Origin: Pedobacter deserti
Lineage (GTDB): Bacteria > Bacteroidota > Bacteroidia > Sphingobacteriales > Sphingobacteriaceae
Assembly: GCF_024436415.1 (NCBI RefSeq)
Contig: NZ_JAFMZQ010000001.1
Coordinates: 2,232,001-2,296,000 of the forward strand
DNA: 64,000 nt
Reading direction: 5' to 3'
Every line of letters begins with the position of its first letter. Position 1 is the stretch's first letter. A program made the translations under genes and the position numbers. Below, in pieces: positions 43,586-52,832 of this stretch. The notes beneath the pieces are model-generated. The model did no database searches. It worked only from the letters and a program-made list of their open reading frames with translations, and was not told where the DNA came from.

Positions 43586-45910
43586 ATGCCAATACTTAAC
43601 GTCGGAGAATACATCGCTCGAAAAGAAATTCAGGAATGTGTAACCCTTTTCCAGAAGATACAATCTGGTAGGGAACCTGACAAAACAATTTATATAAAAG
43701 CATCAAAAAAAGTTCTGGGAGTAGATTTTCTATTGATGACTTATGCTGCGCTATTTAAACTTCAGATAAAAGATTTAAAAATAACAGTTGATCTGCCTTT
43801 TAATCCAGTCAATCTTACGGATGATAAATTCCAATATTTTCTGATGCAGGCCGGGACTTATACCTATTTGTCGTCTGGCGTATCTCCATTTTTATTGTTA
43901 CTCGGAACTAGTACCTTTAATTTCGACTTAAAACGCGCTAGAGCTTATCCAGAACGATGGCTTGTAAACAGAAAAGATTTTTTTCCTTTTTTACACATTA
44001 CAGCTGATCAAGAATCTTTCGATGCACTCTTTGACAGCCCCTTGCAGTTGAAAATTGGCTCCCAGCTTGACCGGCTGCCAAAAGAAGTTATTTGGCAGAG
44101 TTCTAGTGAGGATTTAAGAAAAGCACTCAGTTATTTCATACTGATGAGGTCTCCTCCTAAAGACCGCGAGCAAACATTAGTAAACCTTGCTATAAGTGCC
44201 TTTTACAGATCTTTGGATGAGGCTAAAGCCTTGCATTTTTATTTCGAGGATGAGTATACGCTATCCAATTTTGATGGGAAAAAGAAAATACAAGCGGGAA
44301 GTCTAGTCAATGCCACTGCTTACGACTATTACCGTTCCATCAAGCCAGTTTTTTATGACTTAAGCAATCGTTCGCTGATTTATCATTTTGTTTTTAGCAC
44401 ACTTATATCATCTGAGTCATTGGTAGATAAAGAGAGCGACAAGGATGTTCTGAATGAAGATACCAAAGAACGGTTTACCACAAAAATATTTGAACTTTGG
44501 GACTTTACTAAAGACTTAGTTGCAGGCTTGCGTGAACTTGCTAAAAATATAAGAGATCATGCAGACCCTCCAACTGGAGCGATCACAATTAGGAGAATTG
44601 GCGAAACAAGGTTTGCAGAACTCCAAGAACAGGACATTGGTAACCTTGACGTCTATCGCTCCTATAATCAATTCCTTAAGCAGGGAGCGTTTGGACATTA
44701 TACTTTTTTAGACATTAATGTTGTGGATCTTGGCACTAAAGGAGTAGTTTCTACATTGATTGTCAACAGTGAAAGTTTAATACAAAATGCCGACAGTAGA
44801 GACCGTATCAGTAATTTGATCACAGAAGACATTCGCATGCTAAAAGACGGTTCAGTTGGTTTTCAAAACCTGCTGGATACTGAAAAACAACAATTGAATC
44901 AACAATCCAAACGAAGTATCGCTCATTTTGGGCTTTTGAGTTTTTCAAAACTAATTCAAACGAATAAGGGATTAATCATAGCTTCCACTTATGATCAAGA
45001 CTCTTCGAAGCGTACCGCTGCTGTAGTGCCAAAAAAACATATGGCAAATCTAAATCCCATCACATTAGGTACAAATTATCGCATTATCTTACCTATTAGA
45101 CGTTCTGAAGCATACCGGACGATTTTGCCTCACGCACCAAGTATTCCGCTGGAAACTACAGCCAGAGATGTCAAAGGCATAGAGGAGCTATTAACTTATG
45201 AGGTGGTATATGCCGATGATCCAGTGCTATTGGAGACACTTGGCAAAGATTTGTATAAAACCTACATACTAATAGTCCAACCTAAACTACGAGCGGTACG
45301 CTCTCGTATTGAGGAGCAAAAGTTATGGATAGCTCTCGATCAAACGATGAATTCCATTCCAAGTACATTAAGCCCACAACGTCTTCTGGTTTGCCTGGAC
45401 TTAGAAGAAACTGACCTGGATGAAAGTAGCCTGTTTAGGTTACTAGGTAATTGGGAACTGCATCATCCAACTCTGCAATTAGCAGTCTCAAATATTAAAA
45501 ATGAAACATATCTAAAATTGATTGCCCTAAATGGTGATTTTAGTAAAGGAAGAAACCTTGACTACTGGAATTCCAATATTGCGACTATTATTTACAGTTA
45601 CATTGAGATCAGCACGGGACGTTTTTATTTCGCGGATGTCCTATGGGGGAAACAACGAGCAGATTTTATCAATATGAACTGGATTGTTAATCAAACCAGT
45701 TTCAACTCTACTACCCTAAGTAGCAGGAAACGGCTAAAGCATGAGGTAGATCGGTACGGGGAATTGGTTCGTACGAATACAGGAGTTGCATTTTATAACA
45801 ATAGTACTTTGTTACCATTTGACCTTATTTTTAAAGGAATCGGTTCCACTACGCTTTTTGAACACAATGCCCGGGTACTACTACAAAACGAAATAAAGTT
45901 AGCCAAATGA
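43586..45910 (+). CDS. Uncharacterised GHKL-ATPase-like protein (cassette gene 1)
   Basis: A 774-residue protein I do not recognise as a named family. The middle, about 305-505, has GHKL (Bergerat) ATPase features: an N-box-like ELAKNIRDHA (317-326), a G1-like VVDLGTKG (379-386), a glycine/helix segment AHFGLLSFSKLI (446-457) and a closing strand GTNYRIILPI (495-504). The flanking regions (30-70 and about 585-645, the latter QRLLVCLDLEETDLDESSLFRLL) read like STAS-type alternating strand/helix, but this is tentative. There is no signal peptide or membrane helix. The stop overlaps the next start by 4 bases. The region is visibly AT-richer than the chromosome. Confidence 0.75.
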   Translation: MPILNVGEYIARKEIQECVTLFQKIQSGREPDKTIYIKASKKVLGVDFLLMTYAALFKLQIKDLKITVDLPFNPVNLTDDKFQYFLMQAGTYTYLSSGVSPFLLLLGTSTFNFDLKRARAYPERWLVNRKDFFPFLHITADQESFDALFDSPLQLKIGSQLDRLPKEVIWQSSSEDLRKALSYFILMRSPPKDREQTLVNLAISAFYRSLDEAKALHFYFEDEYTLSNFDGKKKIQAGSLVNATAYDYYRSIKPVFYDLSNRSLIYHFVFSTLISSESLVDKESDKDVLNEDTKERFTTKIFELWDFTKDLVAGLRELAKNIRDHADPPTGAITIRRIGETRFAELQEQDIGNLDVYRSYNQFLKQGAFGHYTFLDINVVDLGTKGVVSTLIVNSESLIQNADSRDRISNLITEDIRMLKDGSVGFQNLLDTEKQQLNQQSKRSIAHFGLLSFSKLIQTNKGLIIASTYDQDSSKRTAAVVPKKHMANLNPITLGTNYRIILPIRRSEAYRTILPHAPSIPLETTARDVKGIEELLTYEVVYADDPVLLETLGKDLYKTYILIVQPKLRAVRSRIEEQKLWIALDQTMNSIPSTLSPQRLLVCLDLEETDLDESSLFRLLGNWELHHPTLQLAVSNIKNETYLKLIALNGDFSKGRNLDYWNSNIATIIYSYIEISTGRFYFADVLWGKQRADFINMNWIVNQTSFNSTTLSSRKRLKHEVDRYGELVRTNTGVAFYNNSTLLPFDLIFKGIGSTTLFEHNARVLLQNEIKLAK

Positions 45911-48900
45911 GTAATTTAGAAAGTATCATCTCTGGACTACCTGGCTTTAAGATCGCTGATTCTCATTTCAGGATCGGATCTAAAATTCACATCTCAGATT
46001 TTTATTATGCAAAACGTTTTTTTCAAAATGGTTTTTTCGCAAGTCGGGTAGCCTTTATTCTAGCTAAAGACATTGCAGACCAAATTGAAAATTGTGGGAA
46101 ATTGGAGGATGTAAAAAAAAATGGACTAACATTAGTGGGGTATGAAATGTATTCCGCACTATTATTGAGTCTTGTTGATAAATTCTTAAGGATTAAGTGG
46201 AACCTTAGGCCTGATAAATTAAACCACAATCTGTTTGAAGATGCACAGAGTTTAAAACTCTGTAAGACCTTCAATATTTTAAATACCGTGGTTATTATTG
46301 TGCCAATTGCCAGTACTTTTAGTACTGCCGTAAAAATTGAGCACCAGCTTATCAAGCTTTTCATTGGGCTAAAGAATAAGCAGTTGCCATATTTCATAAA
46401 GCCACATTTTAATGTCCTTTACGTATCAGATGGAAACCCTAATGATGAAATTTCAGAGATCGAACGCTCGTTTGGTTGGGAAAGTAAAAAAGCAAATGAG
46501 AAAATTATTGATGTTAAGGCATTTTATGTAAATGACGGAGCTCAACAGATAAGACCACAGAAGTATTACCTATCTGTATCGACACAATGGTATAAAGTAG
46601 AAGAATGCTTGCGCTGTCATCCTTTGGATAGTAATGCAAAAAATGATCCCAGAAAGGAATTACCATTATATGAAACTGACAGGACAGCCGTAACACCTTC
46701 AATTATATTTGATGTCCCAAAAGGTCGTAACATCGAAAGTGCCGATCTCAATCGTGTTTACCAAATTGATTCTAACTCGGTTAAATACGGTCATCATACA
46801 AGGAATAACCGGCATTTTCTGTATGGAATTAATTCTGAGGAATTTCTAGATAAAAATCTCGTTGCCGTTGGACTATGGCTGAGGGGTATCAAAGAATCAA
46901 GAGTTTTTAAATCCCAGTATAAAGAGACACACCGGGTGATTCTAATTTCGGCATGCCACTATTCAAACTCTGCTTTCATTAACCTTATTAACGAAACTCT
47001 GTTTTCCGCCTCAGCTAACATCATTCATTATGATGCATCCAACGACTACATTCAAAATTTTAAAATTGTTTATGGAAGAGAGATAATTGAAGCCGATCGT
47101 ATTTATTTTATCGACGATTCACTTAAATCCGGAAGTGCTTTCGAAAATATTTATCAATTTGTCCAGACCAGCTTAGTTAGTGATCAAAACTTAAACAGTG
47201 TAGAAGAGTCAAAATTAGGTTTGAGTGGAGATTTCAGCTTAGCCGACAACACTAGTTTGGGAAATCGCAATACTCCAAATGGCATAAAAGGGTGTTTCTT
47301 CCTATTAAATAAATCTCAACCACTGATTTATAGAAGCGTTAGCGAAAAAATTGATGATAGCCGACAGTTCTACGCATTTGCGAACCTCCATTTGTATACT
47401 TCATTGCGACCCGATGAAGTTTCTCCTCTGCAGGTGGAGGAGCAAAGATACCTGGAGTTGGCCAAAAGTTGCATGCTGGACAGTCTGCGTGTTCATTTTT
47501 ATAAACAAGCAAGAAAGTTAAATACAGAGGAAACCCCTGAACCTAAAGTTGTTCACAGCGACAAAGCTGAAAGACATTTGATGATGTTGGTAGCCACTCA
47601 TCGGATTTACCAATATTTTAAAGCAACTGATGATTATAAACTAAACAACTTTCCCGCTTTTATGCAGGATTTGAACAAGAGGACTCGTTCACCAATAGAC
47701 GGTGTCACCAAGTATATCTACCGATCGGAATTATCAGAAATCGATTATGCATATCTTAAGGTCTTGACACAATCGCCATTCGTACAATACAAGCCATTGA
47801 GAACTAAGGTATTTGGATGGGTGTTAAATATGCTGATTAATTTTGTTGAAGAACTGAAAATCAGTCTAAAATCAGAAACTTTAAAATATAAGCAATTTCA
47901 GGACTTGAAGTTCTTAATCAGAAGGGCTGGATTGCTAAATTCAAATTACTTGTTGTCAAAAGAATTTTTGTTATTTATCATAGATATATATGGGAAAAAT
48001 GGCATACCAAAATTAATCAAGCAACTACAAGGCATAATCAGTGGAGAAAGAACAGGAGAACAAATGGATGTTCTCGAAGTTTTGCCTAAGGACATTGAAG
48101 ATGCGTTGAACAAAATCAAGGAATTTCCAGTTTTTTACACCGCCCAAATCAAAGAACTTTTGCTGAGGAACGAAGCAAGGGCGATTAAAATTGCTGATAA
48201 TGTTAAGGTTTTAGCTAAGGAAAATCATCCACGCCTGAAACAAATCTATCGAATCATCAAATTGGAATGTTGGGTAATCGTCCAGCGATTTTATGAGAAC
48301 ATTAGCCAAGACCCTGCATGGAAGGAGCTCTATTTAACTAAAAAAAAGAGTTATACTATCGAATATGTGAACGATAAGATCGTTGAATTTTTGAAGAAGC
48401 CTGCAATTGCTGATGAACATCGTTTTAGATCGATCAATCTATTCTTCGAGAAAGTCGCTAGGCCAGATGCTTTAAATAACAGTAGCTTTTTGAATTACCT
48501 ATGGCTTAAATATTTCATAGAATATGATTTGCACAAAAAAGGAGCTATCAATCTTGATGATAAGGCAGATTATATTATGAGTAAGCTGACCGAGTTATTT
48601 CCGGATTATGGACTACCCACTCCGGGCGCTTTTTTGATCGTCAATGATAACACAGATAATGCATTTTTTGCTTATAATAAAAATGAAAACGATACTATCG
48701 AGCTAGATGCCTCGAAATGGAATACAGGAGAGATGGGATATTTCGCCGACTTTCTGAACGGAAGAAGAAAAGGTTCCTCACGAAATAAAAATTACTACCG
48801 CACGATAGTTGAGCTTGCCAGAAATGAACATGGACAATGGGAAGACTTGTATGATACAGCTGAAGAAAGGGACCTGCCAGAATTGAGTAAGGACGTTATC

Positions 48901-49878
48901 TCTGGTGCATATAATCGCCTCCTGCTTATAAGGTTAAACAAGCGTGGTCCGGGTGTAAGAGATCAGAAAGCACAGGGGATAATGGGTTTTTATTATAAAC
49001 ATATCACTGGTTTAATGACAATGACAGATCTTGACATCCCTGGATATCTTCTATTGATCCGAGATTCACTGAGTATATTTATAAAGAACCATCATGAAAA
49101 TGATGAGTTTAGAAATTGGCAGCTCACCGAGATGAAAAGAAAAATGTCAATTTTGAGCGGGCATGGAAAGGAAATGCTAATTAATATTGCGGAGCGAGAA
49201 GGCGAGAAATACAAGCAAATCGTTTATACGCTGCTTAAGGTTCAACGTTTACTTATAGAGAAGAAAGAGGAGTTTGCCCAAGCGCAAAGAATGCAGATTA
49301 CAGATGAAAGGATTCTCAGGATATTTAAAAGCTTTTTTCAGGTAGGAAATAGAACGCTGGAGGCAGATTTTTTTAAGGGGTTGGGGGATATGGTTACCCA
49401 AATATTTTCATTCGCAGAAGTAGAAAACCGCGAAGAGGCATCGAAGCTATCTGTCCATCTGGATATTCCAGATGATATTGAATTCAATTTTGATCCAGAT
49501 TTGATGGAAATGTTTTGCTTTGAAATTTTTGTCAATGCAAAAAAAAACAGATGGATTTTCTTAGAAGAACTTCGGGATAATTACAATCAACTGGTTACCT
49601 CAAATACCGTAACTGTCGGTGCAAGAAGAGTGTCAACCAATCTTATTTTACGAATAACTAATACAGGACCAGCGTTAAGGGACGGTGAACTTGACAAAAT
49701 AAGGGAGAAAAAGAATATCAAAAGCTATGATTATTCATCTGGTATAGAGTTGATCAATACTATTCTAACAGAGTTCAAACTTGGGGAGATGACATTTGAT
49801 GAAAGAACTATAACCTCTGAACTTAAAGAATTTATAGTGGAAATAACGTTGAAAGAAAATAAGAAGGATGGTAAATAG
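45907..49878 (+). CDS. Uncharacterised PRTase-like/histidine-kinase-like fusion protein (cassette gene 2)
   Basis: A 1323-residue soluble protein with no recognised full-length family. Two phosphoribosyltransferase-like modules are suggested. The first (about 30-170) has LTLVGYEMYSALLLSLVDKF and a degenerate PRPP-loop-like TVVIIVPIASTFSTA. The second (about 335-425) has HRVILISACHYSNSAFINLI and a well-formed loop RIYFIDDSLKSGSAF (398-411). A long helical middle follows, then a GAF-like region (about 900-1065), a helix with His1086 (SILSGHGKEML), and a C-terminal GHKL ATPase-like domain with FEIFVNAKKN (1205-1214), ITNTGPAL (1250-1257) and SSGIELINTILTEF (1277-1290). It overlaps the receiver gene by 11 bases. 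A signalling kinase-like role is inferred. Confidence 0.75.
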   Translation: MSNLESIISGLPGFKIADSHFRIGSKIHISDFYYAKRFFQNGFFASRVAFILAKDIADQIENCGKLEDVKKNGLTLVGYEMYSALLLSLVDKFLRIKWNLRPDKLNHNLFEDAQSLKLCKTFNILNTVVIIVPIASTFSTAVKIEHQLIKLFIGLKNKQLPYFIKPHFNVLYVSDGNPNDEISEIERSFGWESKKANEKIIDVKAFYVNDGAQQIRPQKYYLSVSTQWYKVEECLRCHPLDSNAKNDPRKELPLYETDRTAVTPSIIFDVPKGRNIESADLNRVYQIDSNSVKYGHHTRNNRHFLYGINSEEFLDKNLVAVGLWLRGIKESRVFKSQYKETHRVILISACHYSNSAFINLINETLFSASANIIHYDASNDYIQNFKIVYGREIIEADRIYFIDDSLKSGSAFENIYQFVQTSLVSDQNLNSVEESKLGLSGDFSLADNTSLGNRNTPNGIKGCFFLLNKSQPLIYRSVSEKIDDSRQFYAFANLHLYTSLRPDEVSPLQVEEQRYLELAKSCMLDSLRVHFYKQARKLNTEETPEPKVVHSDKAERHLMMLVATHRIYQYFKATDDYKLNNFPAFMQDLNKRTRSPIDGVTKYIYRSELSEIDYAYLKVLTQSPFVQYKPLRTKVFGWVLNMLINFVEELKISLKSETLKYKQFQDLKFLIRRAGLLNSNYLLSKEFLLFIIDIYGKNGIPKLIKQLQGIISGERTGEQMDVLEVLPKDIEDALNKIKEFPVFYTAQIKELLLRNEARAIKIADNVKVLAKENHPRLKQIYRIIKLECWVIVQRFYENISQDPAWKELYLTKKKSYTIEYVNDKIVEFLKKPAIADEHRFRSINLFFEKVARPDALNNSSFLNYLWLKYFIEYDLHKKGAINLDDKADYIMSKLTELFPDYGLPTPGAFLIVNDNTDNAFFAYNKNENDTIELDASKWNTGEMGYFADFLNGRRKGSSRNKNYYRTIVELARNEHGQWEDLYDTAEERDLPELSKDVISGAYNRLLLIRLNKRGPGVRDQKAQGIMGFYYKHITGLMTMTDLDIPGYLLLIRDSLSIFIKNHHENDEFRNWQLTEMKRKMSILSGHGKEMLINIAEREGEKYKQIVYTLLKVQRLLIEKKEEFAQAQRMQITDERILRIFKSFFQVGNRTLEADFFKGLGDMVTQIFSFAEVENREEASKLSVHLDIPDDIEFNFDPDLMEMFCFEIFVNAKKNRWIFLEELRDNYNQLVTSNTVTVGARRVSTNLILRITNTGPALRDGELDKIREKKNIKSYDYSSGIELINTILTEFKLGEMTFDERTITSELKEFIVEITLKENKKDGK

Positions 49879-50656
49879 ACGAGTAGCAATTATTGAAAAT
49901 CAATCTATGCAATTTTCGCTCATTAGAGGTTACCTAACAAGTGCGAGCTTTGAGGTATTCCCCAACCAGAATGAGTATACTACTTTTTTAGATCATGTTA
50001 GAGTTTTTCTGAATAAAAGGTATTCGGAAGTGCGAAAAAAAAATGCCTTTGACGGCCTGTTGAAAATGCTGAATGAGTTTGAACCCGAACTCCTATTAAT
50101 TGACCACATGCTTGTGGGAAATCACAATGCAGATAATGGTTTGGATCTCGCTATAAAGCTCCGTAAAGAAAATGTAACAATCCCAATTCTTTTTTTGAGC
50201 AGAACAGATCGGAATCAGATCGATGTTTGCAAAAAACTGCCAGAGGTTCAACAACCAACAGATTGGATTTCGAAAGGTTACACAGGGGAGGAGATTTTGC
50301 AAAAGATTTTTTTTAGAGAACAGGTGCTTAAGAAGATTTTGCTGTTTTTAGATAAATCCAGAGAGGATAAAATCCGCGAAGAGCTTGATGTCATGCTGAA
50401 GTACTTTGAAGAGTTGCACAAAATCCATAAAGAGTCTAATTCTCGCTTCCAGTTACCGCAAAAAGCTAAAGGCCTGAAATTACTGGTTGAACTAATTGAA
50501 TCTTTGAAATTGTCCTTAAACATTGACAAGTCAGTTTTATCCGAAATCACAATGACATATAAAGCTATTGTTGAATCTACTGAAGTTGCTGGTTTCGGTG
50601 AAGCTTCCTGGGTGTCACTCATTGAATTGTTAATCAGTAAATTAAAAAAAAATTGA
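49868..50656 (+). CDS. Receiver-domain protein without DNA-binding domain (cassette gene 3)
   Basis: A 262-residue protein. Residues 1-155 fit a response-regulator receiver: VAIIENQ (acidic Glu10 where a pair of Asp is usual), LLLIDHM with phospho-acceptor Asp79, ILFLSRTD with Ser111, and WISKGY with Lys136. An insertion of about 20 residues lies before the Asp strand. The C-terminal 105 residues are helical (FLDKSREDKIREELDVMLKY and onward) with no helix-turn-helix. It probably acts by protein contact with the kinase-like protein or membrane partner. It is coupled by overlaps to both neighbours. Confidence 0.78.
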   Translation: MVNRRVAIIENQSMQFSLIRGYLTSASFEVFPNQNEYTTFLDHVRVFLNKRYSEVRKKNAFDGLLKMLNEFEPELLLIDHMLVGNHNADNGLDLAIKLRKENVTIPILFLSRTDRNQIDVCKKLPEVQQPTDWISKGYTGEEILQKIFFREQVLKKILLFLDKSREDKIREELDVMLKYFEELHKIHKESNSRFQLPQKAKGLKLLVELIESLKLSLNIDKSVLSEITMTYKAIVESTEVAGFGEASWVSLIELLISKLKKN

Positions 50657-51150
50657 AATTATTTATTCACTGGTCCGCACGACTTGGCAGCAATATCATT
50701 GACTGGATAAGGTCAATTCATTTTAGTATAACTTTTGGTTCTATTCTCACGCTAATTGCAAGAGCTTCTGGAATGGCTTGGGATGCCATTATAGTTTCCT
50801 TGATTGGTGTGATCTGCGCATTCCTCGGTCTAGTGGTTACAGCAATAATCACAAATAGATTTAAACACCTAGAAAAAGATTATGATAAGGACACCTCAAT
50901 TAACAAAGATAAAGTGTCACTAAGAAGCTTTTACTATACTAAGGAACTACAAGTTGCAAATTCTGGCTTCCAGCATTTTGTTCAGTATTTCATCATGATT
51001 GTTTCCTTTCTGCTATGGCTAAAAAGTTACAACATGTCTAAGCATGAACAAGACAGTTTAGAGGTTTCGTCAATGAAAAAAGAGTTGAAGCTTAGGGATG
51101 GATATTTGAAAAATGTGAGAGATAGCCTTTTGATCATCAAAATCAGATAA
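50653..51150 (+). CDS. Small membrane protein (cassette gene 4)
   Basis: A 165-residue protein starting at a TTG that overlaps the receiver gene stop (TTGA), so translation is coupled. Hydrophobic helices are predicted at about 24-38, 43-66 and 107-124. The segment between them and the C-terminal tail (130-165) are strongly charged and probably coiled. No family is recognised. As the only membrane component of the cassette it could be an effector or a sensor; this is inference from context. Confidence 0.65.
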   Translation: MKLFIHWSARLGSNIIDWIRSIHFSITFGSILTLIARASGMAWDAIIVSLIGVICAFLGLVVTAIITNRFKHLEKDYDKDTSINKDKVSLRSFYYTKELQVANSGFQHFVQYFIMIVSFLLWLKSYNMSKHEQDSLEVSSMKKELKLRDGYLKNVRDSLLIIKIR

Positions 51151-51189
51151 AAATATTAAAAGATTCAATCACTGGTTATATGAGTATAA

Positions 51190-51655
51190 AAAAGGATTCT
51201 GCATTGCAAAAGGATTCTAGAGCGGCTATACATACCCCTAGAAATTAACCCCTGTGACACTGTATCCTTAGAAAACGCGACAGCCCTGCAACGCATGGAT
51301 ATTGCGGTTCGAAGATGGTGTTTCTCAAACTGTGTCAATAGTGTAATTTTAAACTATGGACATCAACTGGCAACACAAGAAGACTTTGACTTAGAGAGCT
51401 TCAAGAAAGAAACTATAGCAGGCTTATATGCGCCAAAAAGATGACCTGTACCGATGGTCTACTGGAAGCGATGATGAAACATATTTCTGGAATCAATGAT
51501 TAGAAATGACTACAAGTGAGATAAGAAAACGAATTTGGTTACTTGCAGACGGTATACCATTAACGTTAAATAATATGACTATCCGAACCACGGACTCAGG
51601 AAAACTTATGGTGATTGGGTGTGTAACCCTCCCGGAATTCGAACCGGTTTTATGA
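51190..51655 (+). pseudogene. Decayed coding region between the cassette and the IS element
   Basis: This stretch contains short, overlapping open frames but no intact gene. One frame is open from 51190 to a stop at 51442-51444 (84 codons, first ATG at 51295) and reads like protein (FDLESFKKETIAGLY). A second, 51428-51499, reads MRQKDDLYRWSTGSDDE and looks like its continuation in another frame. A third, 51506-51655 (49 codons, starts MTTSEIRKRIWLLADG), runs into the left end of the IS at 51622. I read this as frameshifted and IS-truncated remnants. Family not recognised. Confidence 0.4.
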
Positions 51656-51686
51656 CGAGATTTCAAATATAATATCTCTGTTGTTG

Positions 51687-51715
51687 TTAAGCCAACTTTT
51701 TTCAAGTTGGCTTAA
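51687..51715. repeat. 12-bp perfect hairpin at the IS orfB stop
   Basis: TTAAGCCAACTT (51687-51698) pairs with AAGTTGGCTTAA (51704-51715) across a 5-base loop and contains the orfB stop codon. There is no T run on either strand, so it is not a classical terminator. It may block read-through into the transposase. Confidence 0.6.
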
Positions 51716-52515
51716 TGACGACACGCCGCCGGCAGGGCCTTATACTCCGCTGGTGTTTTGCCGTTTAGGGCGTCATGTGGTCTGTTGTAATTGTAATCCT
51801 GCATCCATTCCTCGGCCAGGATCTGCACCTGGGTGATGTCCTCAAAAAGGTAAGCGTCCAGGATGTTTTCCCTGAAGGTCCGGTTAAAGCGTTCGATATA
51901 ACCGTTTTGCATAGGTCTGCCTGGCTGGATGTACTGAACCTCAATGCCTTTAGCGCTACACCAGTCCCGGAACTCCCTGCTGATAAACTCTGGACCGTTA
52001 TCAGTCCTGATCCGCTTAGGTTTGCCTTTTTCTCGCATGATCCGCTCTAGTAATCGGGTGACCAACTGTGCAGGCATGCTATGAGCAGCTTCTATAGCAA
52101 TGGCTTCCTTGTTAAAATCATCGATCACATTTAGCGTCCGGAATTTTCTTTTGTTCACTAGCACATCACTCATAAAATCTAAAGACCAGGTCTCAGTGTA
52201 GTTTTCAGGTTGACACAGAGGTTGTTTAACACGCTGGGGAACACGCCTCTTTGCTTTCCTCCGCTTATTCATTCCCAGCATCAGGTAAACTCTGCGCACC
52301 CGCTTATAGTTCCACTTCAGGCCTTCCCGGCGGATACGGCTATAATAAAGATCTTGCCCTTCGGTTGGGTGTTTGACGGCCAGCTCCTGAAGCTTCAAAA
52401 TGGTCGCACTATCGTCTTTAATCCTGGTATAATAATACATGGACTTTGGCAAGCATATAATCTTGCAAGCCCTGCTGATGCTGATATGATGCCGGGTGAT
52501 CACATAAGCAGCCAT
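51712..52515 (-). CDS. IS3-family transposase OrfB (DDE integrase domain)
   Basis: A 267-residue rve-type integrase core. The DDE residues are visible in WSLDFMSDV, IRTDNGPEFIS and QNGYIERFNRTFRE. An N-terminal HTH_21-like segment precedes them (RACKIICLPKSMYYY). The frame is open upstream of this ATG back to the orfA overlap (VLKPCQRKD), consistent with translation as an OrfAB fusion by -1 frameshifting. It looks intact. Confidence 0.92.
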   Translation of the reverse strand: MAAYVITRHHISISRACKIICLPKSMYYYTRIKDDSATILKLQELAVKHPTEGQDLYYSRIRREGLKWNYKRVRRVYLMLGMNKRRKAKRRVPQRVKQPLCQPENYTETWSLDFMSDVLVNKRKFRTLNVIDDFNKEAIAIEAAHSMPAQLVTRLLERIMREKGKPKRIRTDNGPEFISREFRDWCSAKGIEVQYIQPGRPMQNGYIERFNRTFRENILDAYLFEDITQVQILAEEWMQDYNYNRPHDALNGKTPAEYKALPAACRH

Positions 52516-52535
52516 GTCTTTGCGCTGGCAGGGCT

Positions 52536-52832
52536 TTAGAACTTTTTTGACAATACGTCTTTAAGAATCTTGTTGTCAAGAGCTAGCTCCGCATACATAT
52601 GCTTTAACCGACGGTTTTCCTCTTCAAGTTCTTTCAAACGACGCAGTTCCTGACTATCCATTCCCGAATACTTCTTCTTCCAATTGTAGAAAGTGGCCTG
52701 GTGAACTCCCAATGCGCGACAGATATCCGCCGCTGACTTGCCCGCTTCATGTTCTTTGATCGCCGAAACGATCTGTGATTCGCTGATTTTTGACTTTTTC
52801 ATCTTCTGTTTAAAGTTACGTTTTTTCGCCAC
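52536..52832 (-). CDS. IS3-family transposase OrfA (HTH)
   Basis: A 98-residue DNA-binding OrfA. Helix-turn-helix SKISESQIVSAIKEHEAGKSAADICRALGV (about 13-42) is followed by FYNWKKKYSGMD and a leucine-zipper coiled coil (LRRLKELEEENRRLKHMYAEL). Translation probably starts at 52832 or at the internal Met of MKKSKISE. The last codons carry the AAAAAAG slip site that fuses it to orfB. Confidence 0.92.
   Translation of the reverse strand: MAKKRNFKQKMKKSKISESQIVSAIKEHEAGKSAADICRALGVHQATFYNWKKKYSGMDSQELRRLKELEEENRRLKHMYAELALDNKILKDVLSKKF

Noticed and set aside
51285..51297. 13-base match (GCCCTGCAACGCA) to the mnmE 3' region, a possible third repeat copy
   Set aside because: The match does not extend on either side, and the surrounding reading frame is unrelated to MnmE.
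51622..51665. tRNA T-arm-like sequence on the minus strand (GGTTCGAATTCCGGG), a possible tRNA 3' end or attachment site
   Set aside because: The stem does not pair as a proper 5-bp T-stem, no matching acceptor or anticodon arm exists, and the segment is better explained as the terminal inverted repeat of the IS3 element.
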